Position numbers and translations under genes: made by a program. From Mya arenaria (lineage: Eukaryota > Mollusca > Bivalvia > Myida > Myidae): DNA of 64,000 nucleotides. The notes beneath the pieces were generated by a model. It worked only from the letters and a program-made list of their open reading frames with translations, had not been told where the DNA came from and did no database searches. Shown here in pieces: positions 34,978 to 48,721 of the stretch. Each line of letters begins with the position of its first letter. Positions within the stretch are counted from its first letter, which is position 1. The stretch is taken from assembly GCF_026914265.1 (NCBI RefSeq), contig NC_069135.1, positions 38,244,946-38,308,945 on the forward strand, in the 5' to 3' direction.

Positions 34978-37027
34978 TCAACAACCTCCACAATCGTTAC
35001 AGTAAAATTTAACACCAGATCGATTAAATTTTTGCCACTTAAAATGATTTTGAAGGCCTGCACATTTACGATGTAGCCATCCATCACATCCGTCGCAGCT
35101 AATCCATTCAGTTAGATGCGGGGCCTGATACTCTGTCAATTTACATATTTTACAAGATTCAGTACTTTCATTGACATGACTGTGTTCTATTTCATTCACA
35201 CTCAACACATTTATGTCATCTTCTGAACTGTCATTCAAGTCCTGTACTTTTCTTTTTGTGATACGGGATGATGCCCCGCCAACAGATCCACTGGAAGTTC
35301 CAGGCTTTGGCTCCTCATGCTGTAGTGTAGATGTTGGATGTTTAGATTTTGAGCCTTTTGAGGACACCCTGATCTGCTTTCGATGTGCCATTTTTTTCTC
35401 AACATTGAATGACTCCAGCATATCCTTCCTAAATTGATTTAGCATTACCATGAGAAAGAGTTTTATAATTTTTTTGTATATGGTTCCAATTATACTGTCA
35501 TTTAATTTTCCACTTTGACAAGTTTCATCAAATTCTTCTTTTTGCAAAAAACTTTGTCTGACCACAGTACAAAATTGTTGATTAAGATCATTGTCACTAA
35601 TAATGTTGTCTGTTAGAACCTGGTACAAATTGCTCCCATATTTATTCAAATGTTCATCAATTAAAAATTCTAAACACTTTTCAGTCAACCTTTGGAATAC
35701 TGTAAACACCTGATCTGATATATTGGTAAGTGACCTATTTTGGACTTGCCTTCTACTAACATCTAGAAGTGACTGTGTGTTACTTGTGGTTTGTTGAATA
35801 TAGTATTCTTCTACCTTTAGTGCATAACATTGACTGCTAACACAGCTTCGTGGTATTGGACCTGGCTGCTTTCATCTGTCTTGTACATATAACTAGTTTT
35901 CTTTTCCATGTACTTGTGTCTTACCTTTGCAACACAGTAACCTCCATTATATCTAACCCTTGCATCTGAACTATTAGTTACTTTTCTATCTGTTATCTTC
36001 CGGGCACTAACTGGAAATAGCTCAGCTTTTTTCCCTAGTATATATTTTCTTATCTGAACTGAGATATTAAAGCATATATGTAAGTGTTCTTCAGTAAAGA
36101 TCACATTTTCAAAGAAATTTAGACAATTCATTCGAAACTCAGAACTTGTGTGATACTCATGCACTTTAGAGTAGAATTCTGTTTGCTGTTTACTTTGCAC
36201 AGGTTTTGAAGGATCAATCTTTAAATCTTCAACCATTTTTGAGAGCTTAGTGTATTCTTGCTTACAGAATTGGATGTATTTAGTCTGATTTATTATTTTC
36301 AGTATATTGTTAGTGTTTAGCTGTTTAGTTGTTTGAACATTTTTACATTGAAGTGAACTCAACATGTCTTCAACATTTAAATCATTTGGTAGATCTGGTA
36401 AATCACTTGGAGTTGAATCAATCATACGGATCACATCATCAAACTCCAAGTCAAAATCCTCATCCTCCTGTACCTGCTCATCCAGTTCTGTCACTTCCTC
36501 AATAATTTCCTCCACTGTAAGGTTCTGTGCTGTCAGGGAACAGCTGTCTGTTAATCTGTGAAAATAAACTAGTTACTTTTAAAGTCTGCAGCAATTGTTA
36601 AAATGAAAACTTATTTAAACAGTTTATAGTGAACAATGGAGTCTGCAAATTTTTGCTCGATGATATGGATTTGCACTGGTGGCACATATAACTTAAATGT
36701 GAGGTAAAGGGTATCTCATATTTAATAAGTATAGAGGTTTTAACATTCAGATTTGAGTGCACAAACATGAATGAAATACTTTTAATTAGTATTTTATATA
36801 AATTGTAGAGATAAACTGTTGTATGTGCATTTTGGAGTTTTTATATATCAAAGACATGGCATAATATTAATGACATTTTTTTGGTGTCACAGACAAGACA
36901 ATACTACATAAATTACATCTTACTCAATAGAAACATATTTAATGTTCATCAACCAGTGTAGATCCAGATCAGTCTGCACATTCCTCAAAATGATATTTTG
37001 TTTCTTTATTGTTGTCAATAAAAACAT
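34978..37027 (-). CDS. PHD-finger protein of the P-type element
   Basis: Read on the minus strand. The main exon begins at 36555 after a strong acceptor (TTTATTTTCACAG) and runs to a stop at 34978. A plausible first exon is 37027 to 36924: ATG, 34 codons, GTAAGA donor, with matching phase 2; tentative. The N-terminal part is acidic ('EEVTELDEQVQEDEDFDLEF'), the middle unfamiliar, followed by a basic/Ser-rich linker. The C-terminus holds a C4HC3 PHD finger: 'CKIC', 'ISCDGCDGWLHRKC' and 'FYCNDC', ending about 3 residues later. PHD fingers usually read histone H3 tails, so a role in target choice or chromatin access is inferred. The frame shifts by one base near 35,820-35,840 (equivalent to a single-base deletion). 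No catalytic domain is visible. Confidence 0.7.
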
Positions 37028-39472
37028 AACAAATATCAAGCATTCTGATTATAATCAAATACTGCATTTTTCATTACGAATCACATAATATTGTGTTTTC
37101 TATTTAAGGTTATTGACACGCATTGTGGAAGACACAAGTGGACGTGTGGAAGTCAATCATCTCTACGATGCATATCATTTTGAGATGCAGGAGTCCGGGT
37201 CAAGCCACGCAGCATCCAAACGTGTATTTGTGGACCATATCACAAAGGTTTATCCAAATGTAGGAAAGGAAAGGAAACAAAAATCCCGTAATTCCATGAC
37301 AACCACATATATTGGGTTACGGTTGAAGCCAGTAGATATGAATGAAGTAGAACTATTTGATTTTGTCAAAGTGAAAGGAATACTGGAAACAACAGTGTGT
37401 ACATCTATCAAAAGTGAATCAACAAGTGTTACTTGTGAAATTGACTCAAATACAAAAAGCAATGGCAACTGTATTAAAAAATGCATATTTTTCCAAAGTA
37501 ATGGTGAATTTCAGCTTAGCATTAGTGGAACACAAATAGATCTAAATGCTGTAAACATTTCTAAAAACTACCAGTCCACTTCAGAATGTTTAAACACTGT
37601 TATTAAAGCAGTTCAATTAATTCCTCTGTGTGAAGGTGTGACTGTATCTAAAAATGTGTCTTTGACTAGATTTCATGTTCTGGAAAATATTACAGACAAA
37701 TATGGTAACTGCAAAAGATCTGTAAGAACAAAACTTTGTAATAGGGTGATATCACTCAATGCTTTTAGCAGCACTTGTATTAAGTGTAAGAAGATGACAA
37801 TGATAGGTCCAGAAAATGTGAGTGTTAATATGTCAGTGAATCAGGAAAATTGGAACAATAAAGAAAAGTTAGAATCATTAACATCAGCAACACATGACAA
37901 TGACATGGAAATAAATGAAAATGTGAAAAAGCTTATACCAGGTGCAACAAAGGAAATGATCGAGCTTATTGTTAATCAAGCCAAAAATGCCGACAAAGAC
38001 CCACGAGGAAGACGCTGGAGTGAAGGCATGATAAAGGTGTGTCTCCAGTGGTACTGCCGCAGCCCCCAGTCATATGAAAGTTTTCGGGAGAGTCAGTACC
38101 TGATCATGCCATCACAATCCACTCTTATTCAATACAAGAACCGTGTTAGGCAGCATGTTGGCTTCGACAAGGATATGCTAACATGGATGTTAGACGAAGC
38201 GAAACTGCGAAATCTTCTCCCAGAAGAATACTATGGGGGCATCATCATAGATGAAATGTCAATTCAAAGTGACATTCAAATGTGCAAGAATGGTGATGTT
38301 ATTGAATTATCTGGCTTCACTGATTTAGGAGAAGAGGGAAACTTCTCGAACACTATGCGGAAAGGAAAAAATGAAAAGGTACTAGGTACACATGCCCTGC
38401 AATTTGTATTCCTTGGTATAAATGGCTTTCGCTTTCCATTTGCGCACTTTATTTCGGACGGTGTTCAAGCACCTGAGATTTATTCACTGTTCTGGGAAGC
38501 TGTTGACATTTTAAATTTGTATGGTTTTACCACATCTTACATTTGCATGGACGGTGCTCAGAGTAACAGAACATTCATGCATATGAATACAAGCTATGAG
38601 AAAAAATTCAAAACATGTTCTTCTTGTACATTTGGAGAAGTGGTTTTCATAATGGACTGTAAGCATGTGATAAAAAAGATCAGAAATAATGTGTTAAAAA
38701 GTGGTCAGCATAAAACCTCTACCAGATTATTAACTCTTCCCAGCCAGCACACAATTCAGTGGCAGATGTTCATAGACAGCTACAAATGGGACAAAACTAA
38801 TGGCATAGCTCTTCACAGAAAACTAAGTGGTGACCATATTTTCCCTACAAACCAGCGGAGGAAGTTTTGGACAATGATATGCTTTATCTTATGTCACAGT
38901 ATCAACAAACTCTGGGAGCAAATGGTTCAGTTTTAGATGGAGTAATCGACTTACTGAAACATACTTCAAAACTTATTGACATTTTTAAAGACATGCGTCC
39001 TATTAAATCACTGGATGATCAAAGACTACATGAACTTCTTGAAATTGCAAATTGGTTTCATGAATGGCAAGAATGTTCTTTAGGTGCTACAGCATTGTCT
39101 GCAAAGGAACGTCAGAAACAATTAATGTCACATCAGTGTCATGAGGACATACAATCATGCATAATTGGATTTTGTGAATTAGCAAAGGTCTTCATTACCC
39201 CAGGACTACTCAACTCGGATGTAATAGAAAATACATTTAACCAACAGAGGGCAACATATCATGGCGCAAATAGTAACCCTAATGCAAACCAGTATCGGCA
39301 GGCTCTAAATAGTATAATATTAGGACAAAATACAGTCTCTCAAAAAAGTAATGCTGGCAAAAATAAATATGCTGCTTCTCCATACAACTGTTCAATCAAA
39401 AAGACAGATACAGCTCGAAAACGAAAAGTTGAATCTACAGAATATAAGAAAATAAAAGTCATACGAGTGTGA
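36636..39472 (+). CDS. P-superfamily transposase with RFX-like DNA-binding domain
   Basis: Exon 1 is 36636-36703 (ATG in AACAATGG; donor GAG|GTAAAG) and exon 2 is 37109-39472 (acceptor TTTTCTATTTAAG); phases match. About 808 aa. Residues ~20-100 align with the RFX winged helix ('LYDAY' for LYNHY, 'HAASKRVFVDHITKVYP' for NAASFGKLIRSVF, 'TTTYIGLRLK' for SKYHYYGLRIK). The usual THAP zinc finger is missing. Then comes the P-type core: 'RRWSEGMIKVCLQW', 'GIIIDEMSIQ' (Asp ~404, likely first catalytic residue), 'MDGAQSN' (Asp ~504), 'DCKHVIKKIRNNVL' (~539; THAP9-like proteins have a similar HLIKNLRNN), the GTP-binding-insertion-like region, and 'VIENTFNQQRATYHG' near the C-terminus (the ENLF-type acidic motif). 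The frame changes by one base near 38,850-38,866, equal to a 1-nt deletion, between 'HIFPTNQ' and 'EEVLDNDM'. No intron explains it. Confidence 0.85.
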
Positions 39473-39821
39473 TTATTGTAGGAATTGTGTGCCACAAACT
39501 AAGTTTTGAGATAACTTTTTCATAAATCATGCCCATCTTGGAAGATTGAGTGACTGAGAAGTGAACTTAAGTGCATATGTACTGAAGTGGATATTATATA
39601 TACATAGATACATCAAATGTGTTATGCTGCATGGGTAGCAAATTTCATTACATAACATTAAATCATTATGAGAATAATACATATGGATTGATAAAGGTCT
39701 ATGAGAAGGCCTATGAGAAGGCCTGCAGCACTAAGTGACTACCCATTGTGTGGATACAGCCCCAGCTTAAGCAGCAAGATAAATGGTAAGTACCAGTACT
39801 TATATATTTGGTACACAATAT

Positions 39822-41799
39822 TTACCTAGTTTCTTGACCGCAGCAACAACTTCTGTCATCATGTAGCACCCCAGACTCCTCACTCAGGAAGTTAATGACA
39901 TCTGGTGGTTGAGGGATGACACATTTCTTCATATTAAAGTTTATAACTTGTAAGTTCTGTGAACTTCTGACACGTCCACGAACTTCTGCTACGCCTAGTT
40001 GTCCTGGCTTGAAAATCTGGTGACAATCAATCGCCACACTGAAACAGATACATATCATGTTAGAAATGAACAATTGATTTTATATTTTTCTTATTGACAA
40101 ATTATGGTATATATATGTACAGTCATAATTAGGGGTAAAAGTGTTTTTTGGGGCAACACATCCCTGCCTAGCCAAAACGTGCGCCCCTAGGTGTTTAAGA
40201 CACTACTTCAGAACTTTCTGATCTTTTCACCAAACCAAACATTATTTTAGGCCTTAATCAAGCCTTCACATTCAATGCAGTCTGATTGGGATAATGGGGA
40301 CACTCAACTAGAGTGTAGCAGTTATTATGTATTACTGATTGATTAACAAACCTTTCTAGAGTCAGTCCCTGCGACTTATGTATACTAATTGCAAAACTTA
40401 GTTTGACTGGGTACTGCACTCTGGTGGCAACATCACAGTTCTTCCTTGGACTGAATACTGAAATTTAAAAGCATTTATTAGCCATTTTTCAAGAGCAAGT
40501 GAATATTGTGTACAAATATAATAATAAACTATGCGGTTCAAAGGCGCTAGGGACGTGTGTAACATAATTACTGATACTGTATTCGTACCCATATATCAGA
40601 GCAGCATTAACTTCGAAACTTTTAAGTAATTGAACCGGCTTAAAAATAGAAAATTAATTTATTTCAATAAGGTTCTTTGCGTTTCTGTTGGTAAGAAATT
40701 TTCAAGAGTTGTTGTGTAAATTAGCCATTTTCTGAAACAAAGCCATACATATTTATAATTATAGTCAATGACTGATGCTTTATTCTGGTAAATAATTTAA
40801 AATTTTGACTTTAAAAATGCTTACCGGAAAATTTCATCTTTTCAATAGGAACTTTAAGCTTGCATGAAGGAAAGTCTATAATTAGTCCATTTTCTGTGAT
40901 GTCATGAACAGTTCCTTGTAGCCCATTAACAAGTTTACCTGTTAAGTTTCGAATTAGGATAATAGGTGCACCCTTTTTAAGCCACAATTTTTTTGGAGCT
41001 AGCATTTGATTTAAATGTTTTCTATCACCATTATCTTCGGACACAAATTCATACATTGCACCGGGAAAATCTTCATTTTTTTTCTGTTGTATGTGTCTAC
41101 TTGGTCGTTTCTAGCAAAAAGCTTGATGGTATCTGTTCTTGCAGGGATACTTCTGTTTAAACTGGTTAGGAACTTTTCTGTTTCATTTGTTATTGTTCCA
41201 ACTGATACCTCATGGATAGCTTTGATAAGTTGTGGGTCTGATTGTCGATTCATTTGTGTGAGCACAACTCTGTGAGTTAATAATCTGCTAAACAGTTCAC
41301 TTTTAAAGCAAAATTCCCCAGATTCAGCATATAAGTAGTTTGGCACTGGTGGTAACTGTGTAAAATCACCACAGAGAATCAGCTGAATTCCTCCAAATAA
41401 AAGTTCAGGGTTTTTCATTTTACAGACTTCATTGAGAGAGTCAAATAATTTTCTACTTAACATTGAACACTCGTCAATTACAAGTACATCAGTTTCTAAT
41501 ATTGTTTTTCTCACATCTAAGTACTGGGCATTATGCTTCACAATATTGGCAATATCGTTCACCCCATACCTGCCGTCCCCAATACCTGACCACCTGTGTA
41601 TTGTTGTTGCATTTGCATGCAAACAACATGCTATCCCCGTTGTTGCTGTTACCGACACATTTTTTCCCTTACTTTTTAGAGTTTCGACAATATGTTTAAT
41701 GACGTGGGTTTTCCCAGTGCCTGCGGCCCCTAAAATTAAAAGATTATGTCCAATGCAGCTTATTTCGATGGCTTTTATTTGTTCTGCATTAAGATTCAT
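39822..41799 (-). CDS. Pif1-family helicase of the P-type element
   Basis: A three-exon minus-strand gene. Exon 1 is 41799-40825 (donor CCG|GTAAGC), exon 2 40457-40352, exon 3 40038-39822 (stop TAA); phases agree. About 430 aa. Superfamily 1B motifs: Walker A 'GAAGTGKT' (24-31), Walker B 'VLVIDECSML' (105-114), 'GDFTQLPPV' (144-152), then exon 2 'SFAISIHKSQGLTLE' (motif VI) and exon 3 'VAIDCHQIFKPGQLGVA'. The usual 'SRVR' block reads 'EVRGRVRSS' here, a small divergence. Pif1 helicases are 5'-3' DNA helicases; related ones occur in Helitrons and other mobile DNA. The frame slips by one base in a T8 run at 41076-41083 (A8 on the coding strand; nine would restore the family sequence 'FPGAMYEFV'). 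The start codon is 65 bp inside the right TIR, so the TIR probably supplies the promoter. Confidence 0.85.
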
Positions 41800-41863
41800 T
41801 TTTGTTTACAGATTTGACATATCGCGGGAAATATTTGGTACCCCTCTACTCAACTGCACTATC

Positions 41864-42413
41864 AGCGAAGCCGGGCCCAACACGCTAACAGTTGACAGCC
41901 AATGAAATTACTCGTTACAAAAATTTGCGCATGCGCATAAAACTGACATGGCGGTGTAGCTGTCGTCGATCGCTTCGTTGCAAATAAAAGGTCCGTATAA
42001 AGTTAGTATGTTGATATCATGAGTTATTACCGGTGGACACTTATTGTGTTCCATCGTTTGCATCTACATACGCCCTAATTTCGTTACAATACATCGGGCT
42101 ATGGCATGTTAAGCCTTTGTAGCCACGAACCAAAATGCAATCAGATGTTTTCCTAGTTACGATTTCGGACGTTTGGAAGGCTTAAACTTGTATGTAGTTT
42201 GAAAAAATGGAGTATTGCCTATTGTTTTTGTGTAGATAAATGTGTTAGCTTTGTAACAGTACCTTGTTTGTTAAAATCGGTGCATAATTAAGGGAAAAAC
42301 AGCGGTCAGATTAATGTTGGTATCATTTTCCCATACATTGAGTTGTTTACCTTTCAGTATATTATATATATAAAAATAGATAAAAAAAAATTACCACACG
42401 CTAACCACCTGTG
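41864..42413 (-). repeat. Right terminal inverted repeat of P-type element (550 bp)
   Basis: Inverted copy of 34242-34789 with about five substitutions and an extra TA. The inner end carries an NRF1 palindrome and an inverted CCAAT box upstream of the helicase ATG. Confidence 0.9.
41926..41937. promoter_or_regulatory. NRF1-type palindrome upstream of helicase
   Basis: TGCGCATGCGCA about 127 bp upstream of the helicase start, with ATTGG (CCAAT inverse on the coding strand) nearby. This resembles a housekeeping-type TATA-less promoter embedded in the TIR. Confidence 0.5.
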
Positions 42414-42421
42414 AACTGAAA
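42414..42421. repeat. Target-site duplication AACTGAAA, right
   Basis: Perfect partner of 34234-34241. Confidence 0.9.
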
Positions 42422-43036
42422 TGCCTACAATTTGATTGGCTGATGGGATATCGTGTGAGCCTACATGTATGTAATTGTTGGGTTATGTACAGTTCCTACA
42501 TTTTATCATTGATACTGCTATATGTAATGAATTGTCCTTGATTTTTCAAGTTTAACAATTTATTGAAAATAATTTTATTTTAAGTAAGCAAAACATCCTC
42601 CGTAACTTTTTTCTGAGTTTTGATGAATCGGGTCTTAAGGTTTCTAAACCAAGCTGTAAAAAAACCCCGTAGCCTTCGAATTTGGGGGCGAGATATTAAA
42701 TACCCATTAATTTTGCTCAAAGATTTGTAAAAACAGTATAAATATACTTTTTTGTATCGTGATGTTTCCTTTTTCTTTTATCAGTTTATACAATTGTTTG
42801 TTGGTAAAGTTGTTTTTTTATTAAACACATTTTATAGTGTTATTTTACAATAATTAATAAGTTGGCTGGTCCATTTTGATCACGTGATCCTTCATGCTAC
42901 AGCATTTAGACCTATCCCAAACTGATTGCTTAATTCGTAATATTCCCGTAGGTCATGCGGTTTCATTTTTGGCTCGTCTGTTTTTGAAAAAAAATGACGA
43001 GCTATTGTCGTCACTTGATTGTAGTCGGAGGAGGAG

Positions 43037-43830
43037 GAGGCGTTCGTTAAGTTTCGCGTTTAGGTCACTTACATGGAAACTATCAAAGCCATCACTTCGA
43101 AACTTGGGGAACTTGTTCATCTAATACCCTTTTTCACATTGTACCCTAATGATCCTGAGTCTCACCTATCTGGGGGGGGGGGGTAAAAACATGAATTTTA
43201 ATGAATTTTGGTTCATTTTGAAAATTTGACATAGCTTATTCAATTTGTTGTTGGATTGATTTCATTTTTTTTCACAGACGATAAATGGAAAATGCCTTCA
43301 CAAAATCAAACGGGTTTTTGAGTCACACATTTGGAAGGGTAGGGGGAGGGTGGGGGATATTTTTGGACTTTGTAATGTTTAGCTAGTCTGATTTTTTAAG
43401 TTAAGTTTTGTGTTTAGTTTACTTAAATGGAAACTATCAAAGCTATCAATTTGAAACTTTGAGAACTTGTTCATCTAACACCTTTCTTCGCATTGTACCA
43501 TAAAGATGCTGAGTCTCACCTGGGGTTTTTTTGTTAAAAAGCATAAACTTTGCTAGTTTTTGGTTGATTTTGAGGGCTGGACATAGCTTCTTCATTTCTT
43601 TTTTGGATTGATTTCCAATTTTTTACAGACAATAAATGGATAATGCCTTTATGAATATATCAAATGGGTTATTGAGTCTCACATTTGGAAGGGTAGGTGT
43701 GGGATATTTTAGTATTTTTGGACTCTGTAATTTCTAGCTAGTCTATTTTTTTAAAAAGTTTTATGCTTGGATCACTTACAAGCAATCTATCAAAGCTATC
43801 ACTTTCATACTATGAAATACCTGTTCACTA
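43037..43830. repeat. Tandem duplication, ~357-bp period, two and a fraction copies
   Basis: 'ACTATCAAAGC(C/T)ATCA' with neighbouring 'GAACTTGTTCATCTAA' recurs at about 43,079, 43,432 and 43,786. Between the copies 'GAGTCTCACCT', a G/T run, 'GATTGATTTC', 'ACAATAAATGGA' and 'TCACATTTGGAAGGGTAGG' are collinear. No coding capacity is seen. Confidence 0.75.
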
Positions 43831-43983
43831 TCAAATGTACAATATAAAATAAATGAACCGAAAAAGGATAAAATCAGACGAGCGTTCAGCAACAGCAGGC
43901 AGTGCTCTTCTTTTGAGTTTATGGTAAAGATTAATTTGAATAAAGAAAATAATTTTTCATTCAAACCATAAGAAAATATAATA

Positions 43984-44124
43984 GGGTTATTAGTACTGCG
44001 TTTTGATCCGGGGATTGTATTCGACTCGAGTGGATTTTTGCAGATTCGGATTTCTTGAGGCGCAAGCAAAAATCCACGAGAGTCGAATACGACATTCCGG
44101 ATCAACACGCAGTACTAATAACCC
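43984..44124. mobile_element. Fold-back element, ~58-bp arms, 24-nt loop
   Basis: The left arm 43984-44041 pairs with 44066-44124: 'GGGTTATTAGTACTGCG' and 'GTATTCGACTC' with 'GTGGATTTTTGC' recur inverted with about five mismatches. The AT-rich flanks (TATAATA / TATTATA) extend the symmetry. Confidence 0.75.
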
Positions 44125-44646
44125 TTTTATTATATACATAACTGGTTAGATCAATTAAAAGCCACATGTTTTCATAATAAATGTCATTTTAACGACCACT
44201 GTTTTGTTTTATTACGTCATTTTAACATCGCGCAACGATACTTGTTATGACGTGACGTCACAAGAGTGGAATACGGCCGTATTGCACTGGAATGGAATAC
44301 GGACTACCGTATTTTGCGATATGTATTGCGTGTGGATTTAAGTCGTGTTAAAAGTTTGGTGTTAACTTTATTGCTTTTAACATGTTGAAATCATTGATAA
44401 TTTATGTATGTATAAATGTATATGCACTCTCGCATTTATAAATTATTACCATGCCTTGTGTTATGTTATTGTAATAACGATGAACTGTATATGTTCAAGT
44501 TAACAATACATGTTCTGTTCTGTTCTGTTCTATAATTTGATTCCCTCAGATATCATCACATAATTCATTCTACTTATACAAGAAAGTAAAGTGATCATGA
44601 CAGATCATGTATATATAATAAGCAATGAAAACCTTTTTTTGCGCAT

Positions 44647-44652
44647 TTTATT
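44647..44652 (-). terminator. Polyadenylation signal of GST gene A
   Basis: AATAAA on the minus strand, about 185 nt after the stop codon. The paralogous position in gene B (52798-52803) reads ATTAAA. Confidence 0.5.
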
Positions 44653-44836
44653 CACAGTTTTCTAAAGTACACGAGAGAAAAAGGATGCATTGAACATTAC
44701 GTAATTTTGCTAAGAATATACTGCACAATAAAGTAATATAAATAACACAACAATTTGATAATAAATGGACGAAACATTCCATTACAGAACGAAATAACAC
44801 GACATGGCTAGTAGGTCAGATATTTAAACAATTATC

Positions 44837-48630
<3,794 letters not shown>

Positions 48631-48713
48631 ATTTGCTGCCGATTAATTTAGTTAGACTCGTTTATTTAACACAAGTGCTGTACAATATGGCAACGCATAG
48701 ACTGAACGATGCG

Positions 48714-48721
48714 TATTTATA
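48714..48721 (-). promoter_or_regulatory. TATA box of GST gene A
   Basis: TATAAATA on the minus strand, 84-91 bp upstream of the start codon. The same motif and spacing occur at gene B (60102-60109), within ~170 bp of otherwise well conserved upstream DNA ('AGCTAGGACTC', 'TTTACCTTTGTTATTAGA'). Confidence 0.7.

Larger units (their letters stand above)
34242..42413 (+). mobile_element. 8.17 kb P-superfamily transposon carrying Pif1 helicase and PHD genes
   Basis: Bounded by ~550-bp terminal inverted repeats starting CACAGGTGGTTAGCGTGTGG and flanked by perfect AACTGAAA duplications. Gene order from the left: PHD-finger protein (minus), transposase (plus, divergent from the PHD gene), Pif1-like helicase (minus, convergent with the transposase). 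The transposase core, CA...TG ends and 8-bp duplication fit the P-element superfamily. The TIRs differ by about five substitutions and one TA indel over 548 bp by eye, so insertion is young. Each coding gene has one apparent single-base frame disruption, so this copy looks recently inactivated or affected by assembly errors. P elements are normally smaller and encode only a THAP-domain transposase; the helicase, PHD protein and RFX-like domain are unusual. Confidence 0.9.

Noticed and set aside
34242-42413. Alternative assignment as hAT, Helitron, Polinton or Kolobok
   Set aside because: hAT shares the 8-bp duplication but not the DEM / CKHVIKKIRNN / ENTF core; Helitrons lack TIRs and duplications; no polymerase, integrase or capsid genes are present; Kolobok uses TTAA.
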